Assembly (NCBI GenBank): GCA_021442155.1
Contig: CM038214.1
Coordinates: 20,857,808-20,921,807 of the forward strand
Source: Cymbidium sinense
Lineage: Eukaryota; Streptophyta; Magnoliopsida; Asparagales; Orchidaceae
Direction of reading: 5' to 3'
Length of the DNA stretch: 64,000 nucleotides
In this document: positions 1 through 12,000 of the stretch, piece by piece
How positions within the stretch are numbered: the stretch's first letter is position 1
How the letters are laid out: each line of letters starts with the position of its first letter
Notes under the pieces: model-generated
What the model was told of the DNA's origin: nothing
What the model saw: the letters and a program-made list of their open reading frames with translations, nothing else
Database searches by the model: none
Position numbers and translations under genes: made by a program

Positions 1-1440
1 ATGTAACTACAACCTAAAAACCTAAAAATCTAAACATAAACTAAATAAAACCTAAAAATAAAAAAAAATAAAAAAACCTAAATCTAAATAAAATAAAATA
101 AAAAAAGCCTAAACTAAAACCTAAACCTAAAAATAAATTAAATTAAATTAAATAAATACTTAAAACTAAACTAAAAAATAAAACACCTTAATAAAAAGAA
201 AAAAAAATGAAATCAACCTAAAATAAAATAAAATAAAAACTAAATAAAAACTTATACCAAAAAATAAACCTAAAATTAAATAAAAAATAAAACCTAAACC
301 CTAAACTAAAAAAAAATTAAACCTAAATAAAAATAAAATAAACCTAAACCTAAACTAAAATAAACTAAACCTAAACCTGAACTAAAACTAAATAAAATAA
401 AATAAATGAAAACTAAATATAAAATAAAATAAATAAAAAGACCTAAACATATATAAAATAAAATAAAATAAAATAAACTAAAATAAAAACCTAGACTAAA
501 TAAAACCTAAAAATAAAATAAATAAATAAACCTAAACCTAAATTAAATAAAACTAAATAAAAATCTAAACTAAAACATAAACCTAAACATAAAAATAAAA
601 TAAAATAAAAAATATAAATAAACTAAAAGAAAATAAATAAAAACTTAAACTAAACTAAAAAACATAAATTAAATAAAAATTAAAAATAAACTAAAACTAT
701 AATAAAATAAAATAAAAACTAAATAAAAACCTAAACCTAAAAATTAAACCTAAAAATAAGACCTAAATAAGAATAAAAAAAAATTTAAACCAAAAATGAA
801 AAAAAAAAACCTAAACCTAAAATAAAATTAAAATAAACAAAATAAAATAAACCTGAACCTAAACTAAAATAAACTAAACTAAAATAACTAAAACCTAAAT
901 GTAACTAAATAAAATAAAATAAACTAAAATAAACCTAAACTAAAAATAAAACCTAAAAGTAAATGTAAAATAAAAACCTAAAACCTAAACCTAAAAAAAT
1001 AAAATAAAAACCTAAAAATAAAAGATAAACCTAAACTTAAAAAATAAAATAAATATAAAACTCAACTAAAAAATAAACCTAAACCTAAACATTAACCGAA
1101 AATAAATAAAATAAATTTAACTAAAAATAAACCTAAACCTAAACAAAAAATAAAACCTAAAAATAAACCTAAAATAAAAACCTAAAACCTAAGCCTAAAA
1201 AAATAAAATAAAAACCTAAACTTAAACTAAAAAAATAAAATAAAATAAAATAAAAACTAACCCTAAAAATAAAAAAATAAAACTCAACTAAAAAATAAAC
1301 ATAAACCTTAAAGATAAATAAAAATAAAAAACCTAAAATAAATACACTAAATAAAATAAAAATAAAAATAAACCTAAATAAAAAAATAAAATAAAGTCAA
1401 ATAAATAAAAAATAAATTAAATAAACTAAATAAACCTAAA
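1..1440 (+). repeat. Type II telomere-like array (TAAAA / CCTAAA words)
   Basis: A-rich array made of TAAAA, CTAAA and CCTAAA words in irregular order, for example runs of AAATAAAATAAA broken by CCTAAACCTAAA. It looks like CCCTAAA that has lost cytosines and regular 7-bp spacing. No coding potential: open frames here are low-complexity phenylalanine/leucine-rich translations of the T-rich strand. It ends at a hinge near 1,433-1,464. Confidence 0.9.
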
Positions 1441-1464
1441 CCAATTACTTAATTTTTTTAAAAA
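1433..1464 (+). repeat. Hinge between type II and type I arrays (partial)
   Basis: Shortened form of the recurrent hinge: CCAATTACTTAATTTTTTT followed by A's and CCTAAACCC. It marks the switch from TAAAA-type to CCCTAAA-type sequence. Confidence 0.6.
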
Positions 1465-1632
1465 CCTAAACCCTAAATCCTAAACACTAAAGCCTAAACC
1501 CTAAACCATAAAACCCCTAAACCTATAACACTAAACTTACTATAAAAAAAAACCCTAAGCCCTAACCCTAAGCCATAAACATTAAACTAAACCAAAAAAA
1601 AACCAAAAACAAACCCTAACCCTATCCTTAAA
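1465..1632 (+). repeat. Type I degenerate telomere array (CCCTAAA)n
   Basis: Degenerate CCCTAAA heptamers with frequent single-base substitutions. Ends at the GR-RBP retropseudogene. Confidence 0.9.
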
Positions 1633-1988
1633 GGATATGGTGGTGGGGATCCAAGGTGGTGGGGATCTAAAGGTGCCTGGATCTGAGGCGTGGTGGAAGT
1701 AGTGGTAATGGAGGTGGGAGGAGTGATGGAGGTTATGGTGGTGGTGGAGAGAGATTAGGATATAATGGCAGTCATTCTCAGTGGCAACAATGTTTGATGG
1801 GAGAAAATGAAGAATGAATCGATCTACTTTGAAATTGTTTCTTTACAATGAGAAAATTTTACTTATCTTGGATTTGCTTTGTTGGTGCTCATTTTTCTTT
1901 ATATCTCTCCTTAGAAAACTTGGGGTTTAGTTTATGAAATTGAAAAGAAGAAATGTTGAATCTGAATTTGTTCTCTATTAAAAAAAAC
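1633..1988 (+). pseudogene. GR-RBP processed pseudogene, copy 1 (5'-truncated)
   Basis: Remnant of a glycine-rich RNA-binding protein mRNA. The first part is GGT/GGA-rich and reads as Gly-Tyr-Gly-rich peptide with stops. After about 1,810 comes a 3' UTR that all five copies share, with landmarks TTAGAAAACTTGG, GAAATTGAAAAGAAGAAATG and TTTGTTCTCTA, then an A-run at about 1,981-1,987. The A-run and the missing 5' part are the marks of a retroposed mRNA. This copy starts further 3' than the others, inside the glycine tract, and lies about 200 bp after a hinge. GR-RBPs normally bind RNA through an N-terminal RRM; none of that domain is present here. It cannot encode a working protein. Confidence 0.8.
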
Positions 1989-2345
1989 AACACTAAACCC
2001 TAAACCCTAAACTCTAAACCCTAAAGTAAAACATAAACTATAAATCTAAAACCTAAACCATAAACCCTAAACCAAAAAAACCCTAAACCCCAAACACTAA
2101 ACCCTAAACCCTAAACCCTAAACCCTAAACCCAAACCAAACCCTAAAACCCTAAACTATAAACCCAAAACCCTAAACCCTAAATCATAAAATCTACAACC
2201 TAAACAAACCTCAAACCCTAAAGCCAAAACCCTAAACCCTAAACTAACACTAAACTAACCCTAAACATTAAACCCTAAATAAATCCTAAACAATAAACTA
2301 ATCCCAAACCCTAAACTAAACATTAAACCCTAAAACCTAAACCTA
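1989..2345 (+). repeat. Type I degenerate telomere array
   Basis: CCCTAAA heptamers, including a short almost regular run near 2,100-2,130, with scattered ACCCAAA and CATAAA variants. Confidence 0.9.
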
Positions 2346-2952
2346 AACTAAATAATATCTAAAAATAAAATAAAATTAAAAATAAAATAAAACAAATAAA
2401 AACCTAAACTAAACTAAAATACAAAAAATTTAAATAAAATAAAAATAAAAAAAATAAACCTAAAATAAAATAAAAAAATAAAACTAAATTAAAACCTAAA
2501 CCTAGAAAAATAAATGTAAAAATAAATAAAAAATAAAACATAAACCCTAAACTAAAAAAAATCAAATCATAAAATAAAAATAAAATAAATAAAATAAACC
2601 TAAACCTAAACCTACTAAATAAAATAAAATAAACTAAAATAAACCTAAACCTCAACTAAAAATAAAACCTAAAAATATAACTAAAATAAAAACACAAAAC
2701 CTAAACCTAAAAAATAAATTAAAACCCTAAACCTAAACCTAAAAATAAAAATAAAACCTAAACCAAAAAAATAAAATAAAAATAAAACTCAACTAAAAAT
2801 AAAACCTAAAACTACAAAATAAACAAAAATAAAACCCCTAAACTAAAATAAATAAATCTAAAATGAATAAACAAAACTAAATAAAATAAAAAATAAATCA
2901 AAATAAAAATAAAAAATAGAATAAACTCAAATAAATAAAAAATAAACTAAAT
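2346..2952 (+). repeat. Type II array
   Basis: TAAAA/CCTAAA-type array. A stop-free stretch on the minus strand (about 2,404-2,655) is only a low-complexity Phe/Leu/Arg translation of the repeat and is not a gene. Confidence 0.9.
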
Positions 2953-2990
2953 AAACGTAAACCTATTAGTTTACTTAATCTTAAAAAAAA
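2953..2990 (+). repeat. Hinge element
   Basis: CCTATTAGTTTACTTAATC then TTAAAAAAAA leading straight into CCCTAAACCC. Close match to the hinge consensus. Confidence 0.75.
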
Positions 2991-3365
2991 CCCTAAACCC
3001 CAAATCTTAAACCCTAAACCCTAAAAAAAAAAGAAATGCAGCAAACCTAGGCTACAATCTAAACCTTAAAACCCTAAATTAACCCTAAAGCCTAATCCCT
3101 ACCACAAGCCCTAAATAATCTCTAAACCCTAAACCTAAAACCCTAAATCTAAACCCTAAAACTTAAAACAACCTAAAAATACTAAACGCAAACCCTAAAC
3201 CCTAACCCTAACCCACAAACTTTAAACCTAACCACTGAGCCCTAAACCCTAAAACCCCAAACCTAAAACCACAAACCTAAAACCCACAACCTAAACTCTA
3301 AACACTAAACCCCAAACCCTAAACCCTAAACCCTAAACTAACCCTAAACTTTAAACCCTAAGCCT
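2991..3365 (+). repeat. Type I degenerate telomere array
   Basis: CCCTAAA heptamers with many ACCTAAA and AACCACAAA variants, ending where the inverted-repeat arm begins. Confidence 0.9.
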
Positions 3366-3903
3366 TAAATAAAGATGTCATTAGGAGTAGATCTATAGAC
3401 TGACCTATTCCTAACATAGTTATGGTAGCTAAAGAAAATTTTTTCAAGAGACTTTCCATTACTATTAGAGATTTAAATACCCAAAACCCTAACCTAAATC
3501 ATATTATAATATCATATATTATAGTATAATGTCATCATATATTTTAGCATGTAGTGATGTGTTTTGGATGTTATAAAATGTATTGTAGTATATTATAGTA
3601 TTTTGCACTACTATATTAATATAAATCATAAAATATTGATTTAATAAATCATATGATGAAATTTATTAAATTTAAAGTGAGAATTATGTTATAGTACCAA
3701 AGGTGTGCTATGCTACTTGTAGTCTAAAAAGTAAGATTTTATGTTCAAAATAAATATTATATGTTGTAACATAGTATAACATCATATATCATAATATATT
3801 GTTCTATGCATTTTAGATTATTTTATTATTTTACAATCATGCAGTCAAGCTGACAATATTATTTTTTATATAAATGTTGATTTAGACTTTAGAATGGTGG
3901 AAA
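3366..3903 (+). repeat. Left arm of long inverted repeat (satellite-derived)
   Basis: Starts with TAAATAAAGATGTCATTAGG and ends at AATGGTGGAA. The reverse complement of 57,627-58,175 aligns along its whole length. Examples are TAGTACCAAAGGTGT and AAATAAATATTATATGTTGT in both arms, and TAAATAAAGATGTC at both array junctions. The 3' end is a sharp break: after AATGGTGGAA the left copy reads AAGCACGTC and the right copy reads TTTGGCC. From about 3,500 on the sequence belongs to the AT-rich satellite of about 330 bp seen at 53.7-54.7 kb. No coding potential. Confidence 0.85.
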
Positions 3904-4808
3904 GCACGTCACGTCAGTGTGCCACATGGTGCCATTAGGAATACGCATTAATTAGGCTTAATTAATCATTCTTAATGACTGAAACTTCTAAAAATTATTA
4001 ACAAATCATAGAAAAATAAGAAAATGGAAATAAGTACTCATTTTAAAGGTATTTCAGAGGAGAATTAATTAAAAATGATCTTAACTAATTTTGAATAGTA
4101 ATTAAAGTTTAATTATAAAATTAATTTGCTTAATTACTTTTTAATTACTTGAGCAATTAATCTCAAATTTTATGGGTTAATTTAATGGGATGACTTGTGT
4201 CTCCCATGAATTTCTTGGGATTTATTGCTCACTTAATTAGGAAAATTGACTAAATAAATCTTAACTACTCTTTTAAGTTAATTAATGATTAAATACTCAA
4301 AGGAATAGTAATAAATTAATTAATTAAGTTTATTAATCATTGTTCAACAATAAGTGAACTAAGAAATAGTGTTGGGACCCTTTCCCTAAGTTCATTTCAC
4401 CCTTTTTTAAAATGAAAATAATTAAGATTTAACTAATTAATTAAATCACTTAATCAAATTGAAATTATAATCACATCAGACCTTAATTAATTAAATCATG
4501 GGGTAGATCTTTGGGTGTTTAATAACCTAAATGAGTTTAATAAAATTATGATTAGTCCATATATGTGGGAAAACCATAAGAGTAATTAATTAAGTCCCTT
4601 AATATAATTAACTATTAATCATGATCTAATTGTATAAGGCCCCTTTTATTTCCTACGATCATTACAAGTTTATTTTCCATGCATATCATGTTGGCTCATA
4701 ATTATTTCATTAATCACTTTAAGGTGACATTGGTAAGGATAATTAATTCATCTAATTAAGGGTTCAACTTAATTAACCCATAAAATTAACTTAATTACAT
4801 TTCCTTAA
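3904..4808. other. Unassigned AT-rich insert with many TTAATTAA words
   Basis: Non-repetitive AT-rich DNA, rich in TTAATTAA/TAATTAAT words, beginning with a relatively GC-rich stretch (CACGTCACGTCAGTGTGCCA). It replaces the satellite continuation found at the other inverted-repeat arm and ends abruptly in CCCTAAA heptamers. No open frame or recognisable domain. The start resembles the GC-rich edges of some plant LTR elements, but I cannot assign it. Confidence 0.5.
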
Positions 4809-7226
4809 ATAAAATCCTAAACCCTAAACCCTAAACCCTAAACCCTAAATGCTAAACCCTAAACCCTAAATCCTAAACCCTAAACCCTAAACCCTAAACG
4901 CTAAGCCCTAAACCCTAAACCCTAAAGCATAAACCTAAACCCTAAACTCTAAATCCTAAAAAACCCACCCTAAACCTAACCTTAAACCCTAAACCACAAA
5001 CACAAACCTTAAAACTTAAATCATAAACCCAAAACCTAAACCTAAAACCTAAACCTATACAAAATAAACCTAAAATAAAATAAATAAAACCTAAACCTAA
5101 ATAAAATAAAAATAAAATAAAATAAAACCTAAACTAAAACCTAAACCAAAACCTGACCTACTACATAAATAAAAAAAGCTAAAATAAAATAAGATAAATA
5201 AAACCAAACTAAACTAAAACCTAAATCAAATAAAATAAAAATAAACTAAAATAAATAAACTAAATAAACCTAAACTGGGGTTTGTAATTTTAAGAAAATA
5301 AAATAATAATAAATAATAACCCTAACCCTAACTCTCACACCTAAACCTCTAAACCTGACCCTCCACACCCTACCTTAAACCCTACCACTCCTAAACCACC
5401 CTAAACCCTAAATGACCTAACACTGAGCTTTAAACCCACAAACCCAAACCCTAAACTAAACTAAACCTCTCTAAACCTAACCTAAAAAAACTAAACCCTA
5501 AAACCTAAACTAAACAAACCTAAACCCTCTAAACCTAAACTAACCGTAAACACTAAGCTAACCCTAAACCACAACCTAAAAACCCTAAAAAACAAAAACT
5601 AAACTAAATAAATACCTACAATAACATATAAAAAAAAAATAAAATAAAGATAAAATTAAAATAAACAAGACCTCACATTTAAACCTAAACCTAAAAATAA
5701 AACAAAATAAACTAAAAAAAAGATGAAATAAATAAAACCTAAACTAAATAGAAAATAAAATACCTGGAATAAAACCTAAATAAAATAAAAAAACTAAACC
5801 TAAAATAAAATAAAATAAACCTAAAATAAAATAAAAAAATAAAAATCTAAACCCAAAAAATAAACCTAAAATAAATCATAAAATAAATAAAAAAAATAAA
5901 ACCTAATAAGTAAGAAAAAAACCTAAACCTAATATATGTATATATAATAAACCTAAACCTAAACCTAAACTAAAATAAACTAAGCTCAAATAAATAAAAC
6001 ATAAACCTAAACCTAAAATAAACTAAATCTAAAATAAACTAAACCTAAACCTAAACCTAAACTAAATTAAAAAAAATAAACTAAAAATAAACTGAAACCT
6101 AAACCTAAACCTAAAATTAAAACCTAAAACCTAAAACTTAAAGCTAAGAAAATAAAATAAAAACCTAAACCTAAACCTAAAAAAAGCCCGGATCTAAAAA
6201 TAAAATAAAAATGAAACTAAACTAAAAATAAACATAACCTAAACCTAAAACTAAAAAAAATAAACTAAATAAAAACCTAAACCTAAACCTTAAAACTTAA
6301 ACTAAAACCAGGACTATAAAAAACCTAAACCCTAACCCTAAACCCTAAACTCACAAAACTTTAAACCCTAAATCCTAAACCTAAAAACCCTAAACCCTCC
6401 AAACCTTAAACCAATCCCTGACCCTAAACCCAAAAGGAAACCCTAAACCCTAAAAAAAACTAAACTAAAATACTTAAAATTTAAATAAATAAATAAACCT
6501 AACCAATATAATAAAAATAAAATAAATAAAATAAAATAAAAAACATAAACTAAAAGCTAAACCTAAACTCAGTAAAATAAAATAAAAAAAAATAAAACTA
6601 AACTAAATAAAATAAAAAAAATATAAACTAAACTAAAAATCATAAATTAAATAAAAAAAACCTAAAATAAAATAAAATAAACCTAAAATAAAATAAAATA
6701 AAAACTAAATAAAAACCTAAACCTAAATAATAAACCTTAAAATAAATAAACAAACCTAAACTAAAAAAACTTAAACCTAAAATAAAAATAAACCAAACCT
6801 AAACCTACACAAAAATAAACTAAACTAAAATAAATAAAACCTAAACCTAAACCTAAAATAACCTAAACCTAAACCTAAACCAAAACTAAATATAATACAT
6901 TAAACTAAAAATAAACCTATATACTAAAACATAAAACCTAAAATAAACCTAAATTAAAAACCTAAAACCTAAACTTAAAAAAAAAAAAAACCTAAACCTA
7001 AAATAAAATAAAAATAATGCTTAACCTAAAAATAATATAAAAATAAAACTAAACTAAAAAAATAAACTAAAACATATACCTAAACCTAAAAAAAAACTAA
7101 AATAAAAAAATATAAGCTATAATAAATAAACCTAAAATAAATAAACTAAACTAAATAAAAATTAAAATGAACCTAAATCAAAATAAAAAAATAAAATAAA
7201 CTAAAATAAATTAAAAATAAACTAGA
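4809..7226 (+). repeat. Alternating type I and type II arrays
   Basis: CCCTAAA-rich sections (about 4,809-5,040, 5,318-5,600 and 6,320-6,460) alternate with TAAAA/CCTAAA-rich sections (about 5,040-5,275, 5,600-6,320 and 6,460-7,226). A degraded hinge-like switch lies near 5,268-5,320. No coding sequence. Confidence 0.85.
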
Positions 7227-7260
7227 TAAACCTAAACCTACTAGTTTGAATTTAAAAAAC
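7227..7260 (+). repeat. Hinge element (variant)
   Basis: CCTAAACCTACTAGTTTG then AATTTAAAAAAC. Upstream half matches the consensus, downstream half differs. LINE A begins about 180 bp after it. Confidence 0.65.
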
Positions 7261-7410
7261 TAAAAAGTAAAAGAAATCTTAACCCTAAACCCTAAAACTA
7301 ACCCTAAACCCTAAAGTCTAAACCTTAAACCTACTACCCTAAACCCTAATCCCTAAGTATATACCAGATACCACAACCCTAAAACTTTAAACCCTAAATC
7401 CTAAACCCTA
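7261..7410 (+). repeat. Type I degenerate telomere array
   Basis: Short CCCTAAA block that forms the 5' flank of LINE A; the last heptamers run directly into the element at about 7,411. Confidence 0.85.
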
Positions 7411-7575
7411 AACCTCCTCCATTTTTTTGGTGCTATATAAATTTTGTTTTTCTTGTGGAGGCGTCTCCTTTGTGCCTTTTCTATGGACATTTTCGTGATT
7501 CCTTTTTGGCTAGTGATTCCTTCTTGTCAGCTTTGCTCATCTTTCAGCTTCTCCTATCATGTGCCACTATTGATC

Positions 7576-9060
7576 ATGGCTTCCATTTCTGCTTCCCCAT
7601 GGGGAAATCCTGAGATTTTGGCTGCTCCCATTAAGATTTTTGACTCTTTAGGAGTCTCTATATTAAATCCATCATTGGATTCAAAGTCTTTCAAGGATGT
7701 TCTTATTGGTAAGGCTAATTGCACTGGTGAGTCTCTCAAGCTTATCTCTACCTCCTTTCGGGGTGTACCCATGATAATGTGTTCTGATTCTATTATAGAA
7801 AGGCTTGTGAAACCCTTTGAATTCATGTTGGTGGGTAAATTTGCTTTGCATCATTCTACTTTGGAGAATATTTGATCATTTTTCCATAGCTTAAAACTCT
7901 CTGGTATTTTTTCTGTCAGATTGATCGATTCTCGTTATGTCTTGATTCAACTTTCAAATGACTTAGATTATTCTCAGATTTTTTTGTGATGCACGTATTT
8001 TGTTTCAATTGTTAGATGCAATTGTTTAAATAGATACCTCATTTTAATATTAAGGAGAAATATCCTATCATTTTTGTTTGGATCTCTCTTCCCAATTTAC
8101 GTGTCCATTTCATTAATCATGAGTTTCTTTTTTCCAATGGGTGCGCTGTTCGGTTATCCTCTTCAAGTTGATCAGGCAACTGCTTCTAATACCTAGCCAT
8201 CTATTGCTCAGATTCTAATCAAGTTGGATATAACTAAAAAATTTTTGAAGGAAACTTTGCTAGGGTCAGAGAAATATGGATATTTGTAAAAAGTGGATTT
8301 TGAGAATTTTCCTATTTTTTTTTCCCATTACAAAATTCATGGTCATGGAGTTTCAGATTGCTTTGTGGTTCATCCTCACCTTAAGAAACCCAAACCCGTT
8401 CTAAAAAAATTGGATCCCAATCTTAAGGTGAGGTTAAACTATGAAAAATTGTTCCAATAAAAACTCCTTACCCAAGAGGGTCATTGCTTTGATCCTCCCA
8501 TGGACAATCTTTGTGGTTCTTAAGCGATTTTAGATGTTAGTCATGTTAATAAGGATGCATTACCTTGCAATGGGCTGTACATTTGAATCATTGATTTTGG
8601 TAATAATATGGACAATAATATGTTCTTGAAACTTATGAATGATGATTCTATCTCAAATGATTCCATTTCTGCTTCTTTGCCACTTTTAATTTAAGATAAT
8701 GTGATCCTTGATGAGGGTTTAAAAGGTGAGAAAACTAATGATAAAGTTTCTAATCATGATTTGGGTACTTATGCTTTAAATGGTTCTAATCCTTCTACTG
8801 CTTCTTCATCTAATGTTGAACACATTTATAATTGACTTCAACATAATAATGATTTGGAAGAAGGTGAAGTGGCCAACAATGTTATTGTAAATGTGCAACC
8901 TTATTCCAAACATATCCTAAACAATCTCTATTGGATGGTGATGTTGTGGATCTGACTAATACATTTCAAACCTTTTATAAAGAAAAATAAAACTCCTAAA
9001 ACTAAATTTCCTAACTTTAATAGAGTTACTAGATCTGGCTTTCTACCCAAAAATAAATGA
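7576..9060 (+). pseudogene. LINE A ORF1 (DUF4283 / zinc-knuckle nucleic-acid-binding protein), decayed
   Basis: Plant L1 ORF1 proteins bind element RNA and act as chaperones in the ribonucleoprotein. The chosen start is the ATG reading MASISASPWGNP. The next stretch (LVGKFALHHSTLENI, then LSGIFSVRLIDSRYVLIQLS across a stop) has the form of a DUF4283 domain. Further on, about 8,320-8,370, FSHYKIHGHGVSDCF corresponds to a CX2CX4HX4C zinc knuckle in which the first two cysteines are lost (Phe and Tyr) while His and the last Cys remain. Several in-frame stops and small shifts interrupt the frame between 7,873 and 9,000. The frame closes with VTRSGFLPKNK and TGA at 9,058-9,060, overlapping the ORF2 start. 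Non-functional. Confidence 0.75.
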
Positions 9061-12000
9061 TTTCTTTCTTAATTTGGAATGTGAGAGAGATTTGCATGTT
9101 CTCTGTTAGAAATTGAATTAGAAATTTAGTTCATTCTCATAACATCTCCTTTTTGGCTATATTGGAACCCTTTATTCTTCCTTCTAACATTTCTTTTGTT
9201 GCTAGAATTATTGGTTTTGGTAATTTTTTTTGCTAGAGCAATAAAATTTGGATTTTTTTGGAATAGTCCCTATGTTCTATAGGTTTATATGATTTATCCC
9301 AAGTTGTGAATGTTAAGATTACTTATGATAATTGGTGTTATTTTTGTTCATGTTTTTATGCTTCTTGTAATAGAAATGGTAGGCTTCTTTGGGAGGATCT
9401 TATTAGTTTTTCTTCTTACATTCTTGGTTTGTGGGTGGGGATTTAATACTATATCTTCTTCCTCTGAACGGGTTGGTGGTAATGCTTCAAATGTATTTTC
9501 TATGGAACATTATAATAACATGATCTTTGATTATCATCTTCGATATTGGATTTAGTGGGTCTCAATTCACTTGGAATATTTATAGACTCTCGCAAAGGCT
9601 TGAATGGGTTCTATTTAATCATTTATGGATTAATCTTCTCCCAAGTACTTCTATAGAGCACTTAAGCAGAACCTCTTTGGACCATTCTCCTTGCTTATCA
9701 CTATGAATTTTATTGCTAGCAAATCCCCTATTCCTTTCTGCTTCCAAAATATGTGGCTCATGGATGATTGATTTTTGGATGTTGTTGCTAGTAACTGGGG
9801 TGAACCTCTCCATCCTAATGATTCTATTTTTTGGATGAGGAGATTGTGGTTAAAATTAAAATACTTAAGCAATGCCTTAATTGGTGGAATAAATATTATT
9901 TCAAGAACCTTTTTGTCAATATCAAAGAAATGGAGAATGTGGTTATAGTTTTGGAAGACACTGTTGTTAATGATCCTTCTAAAATTCAACTGTTGGCTCA
10001 AGCTAAAAATAGGTTAACATGTTTTCAAGACATGGATGAGAGCAATTGCTGACAAAAAGCTTTTCATGCCATGGTTAAAAAGAAAAAGGCTTTAACTCAC
10101 ATTCACAAAATTAAAATTTTATGATGGAGTTTGGTGTTCAAATAAAAAGGAGCTTACTGATTCTGTTGTTTCCTTTTATAAAGAGATTCTGAATAAAAAT
10201 GTTTCTTATGATGATATTTCTTTGCTTGATGTTATTCCTAATCTTATTTTTGATGATGTTAACAATATGCTTTACTCCTTACCTTCTGAGTCTGAAATTA
10301 CTAAAACTTTGCATAGTATGAATAAAGACTCTTTGGCTGGTCCTGATGGTTATACTACCCTTTTTTCCAAAAATATTGGATTATCATCAAAGAGGATTTG
10401 GTTAAAGGTGTTCTTGATTTCTTTAAGGGTAGCACCCTTCCCAAATATTTTTCTAGCACCTCCATTATTTTAACTCCTATAAAAGATAATCCTGAAGTTT
10501 GAAGTGATTTTAGGCCGATTAGCCTCCGCTCTTTTTTAATAAACTTATTTCTAAGATTTTAGCTAAAAGGTTGAGTATTTTGCTTCCTAAAATTATCTCT
10601 GACAATCAAATCAATTTTCTTAAAGGGAGATCCATTTCTGATAATGTTCTTTTAGCCTTAGAGATGATCCATGATTTAAATACCAAAGTTTATGGTGGAA
10701 ACCTACTTTTCAAGCTTGACATTTCCAAAGCTTATGACAATATAACTTGGGTTTTCCTATATAAAATTTTGGCTTTATTTGGATTCTCTAATCAATTTAT
10801 TACTTCAATTAAGAATGAGATTGAGAATTCTTCACTTTCTTTACTTCCCAATGGTGAAGTGCATGGTTTCTTCTCTTTTTCACATGGGCTAAGGCAAGGG
10901 GATCCTCTCTCTCCTGCCCTTTTTATTATTGCTGTGGAATATCTTTCTAGGTGTATTGAGCAAATGTTTAGTAGAATGCCTAACATGTACTACAGAACCA
11001 TTGGTGGGTTTTCCATTTATCACCTTAGTTTTGCTAACGATTTCATTATATTTTGCAATGCCTCTAATCTTTATATTAAACAATTGTGTAAGATCTCAAC
11101 TCTTTTTCGTAGGGAGAGTGGCTTAAATATTAATCTAGATAAAAGTTGTTTTATTACTAGCTTATCTATTTCCTTATCTAAGATCAATGTTATCAATAAT
11201 ATTATGAGTTTTTCGCATCAAATTCTCCCTATCAAGTATCTGGGGACTCCCTTATATATAGGAACGAAAAGATCTTCTTTATTTGATGAAGTTATTCAGA
11301 AAATAAATTGGAAAACCTCATCTTGAGAGTTTTATTTATATTCCTTTGGTGCTAGACTTATCCTGATCAAAAGTACCCTTTGCTCTCTGCCTCTATATCT
11401 CTTATCTACTATTGTTCCTACTAATTATATTATTAAAAGGATCAATAAACTTTTTAATAAATTTTTTGAGGATCTAACACTTCTACCAAAAGATTACATT
11501 AGGCTAGTTGGTACAACTGTTGTGGTCCTAATAATGAAGGTGGCTTGGGTTGCAAAGCATTACAAGATTATATTAACTATTTTTCCTATAAAATGTGGTT
11601 GAAGATTAGAAATAAACATAGTTAATGGTCAAAATTTATGCATATTAAATATTTTCATTTGTGCCTTCAAATCTGGGGATTCTATGGTGTGGAGAAGACT
11701 TTGTATTATCAAATGGAATGCTAATAACTTAATTTCTAGGGGTATCATTTATGGTTCCACTTTTTTTTGGCAAGAGAATTGGCTAGGGTAGGCCTCTATT
11801 GATTCTCTTCTCAATACTCATTCCACTGTGATGCTTAAGAATATTCAGTTAATTACTCAAAATAAGTGGGATGTGGATCAATTGAATACCTTTATCTTTA
11901 ATGTTATAGTTGACAAAATCCTTAAAATTTGCCCTTTCACTAATGAACCCGACCAAATTCACTTAAAAAATTCTTCTTCTATAGATTTTATTTTTTTAAG

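Noticed and set aside
2404..2655. 83-codon minus-strand open frame in the array
   Set aside because: Phe/Leu/Arg translation of T-rich type II repeat; low complexity, and no start context or homology.
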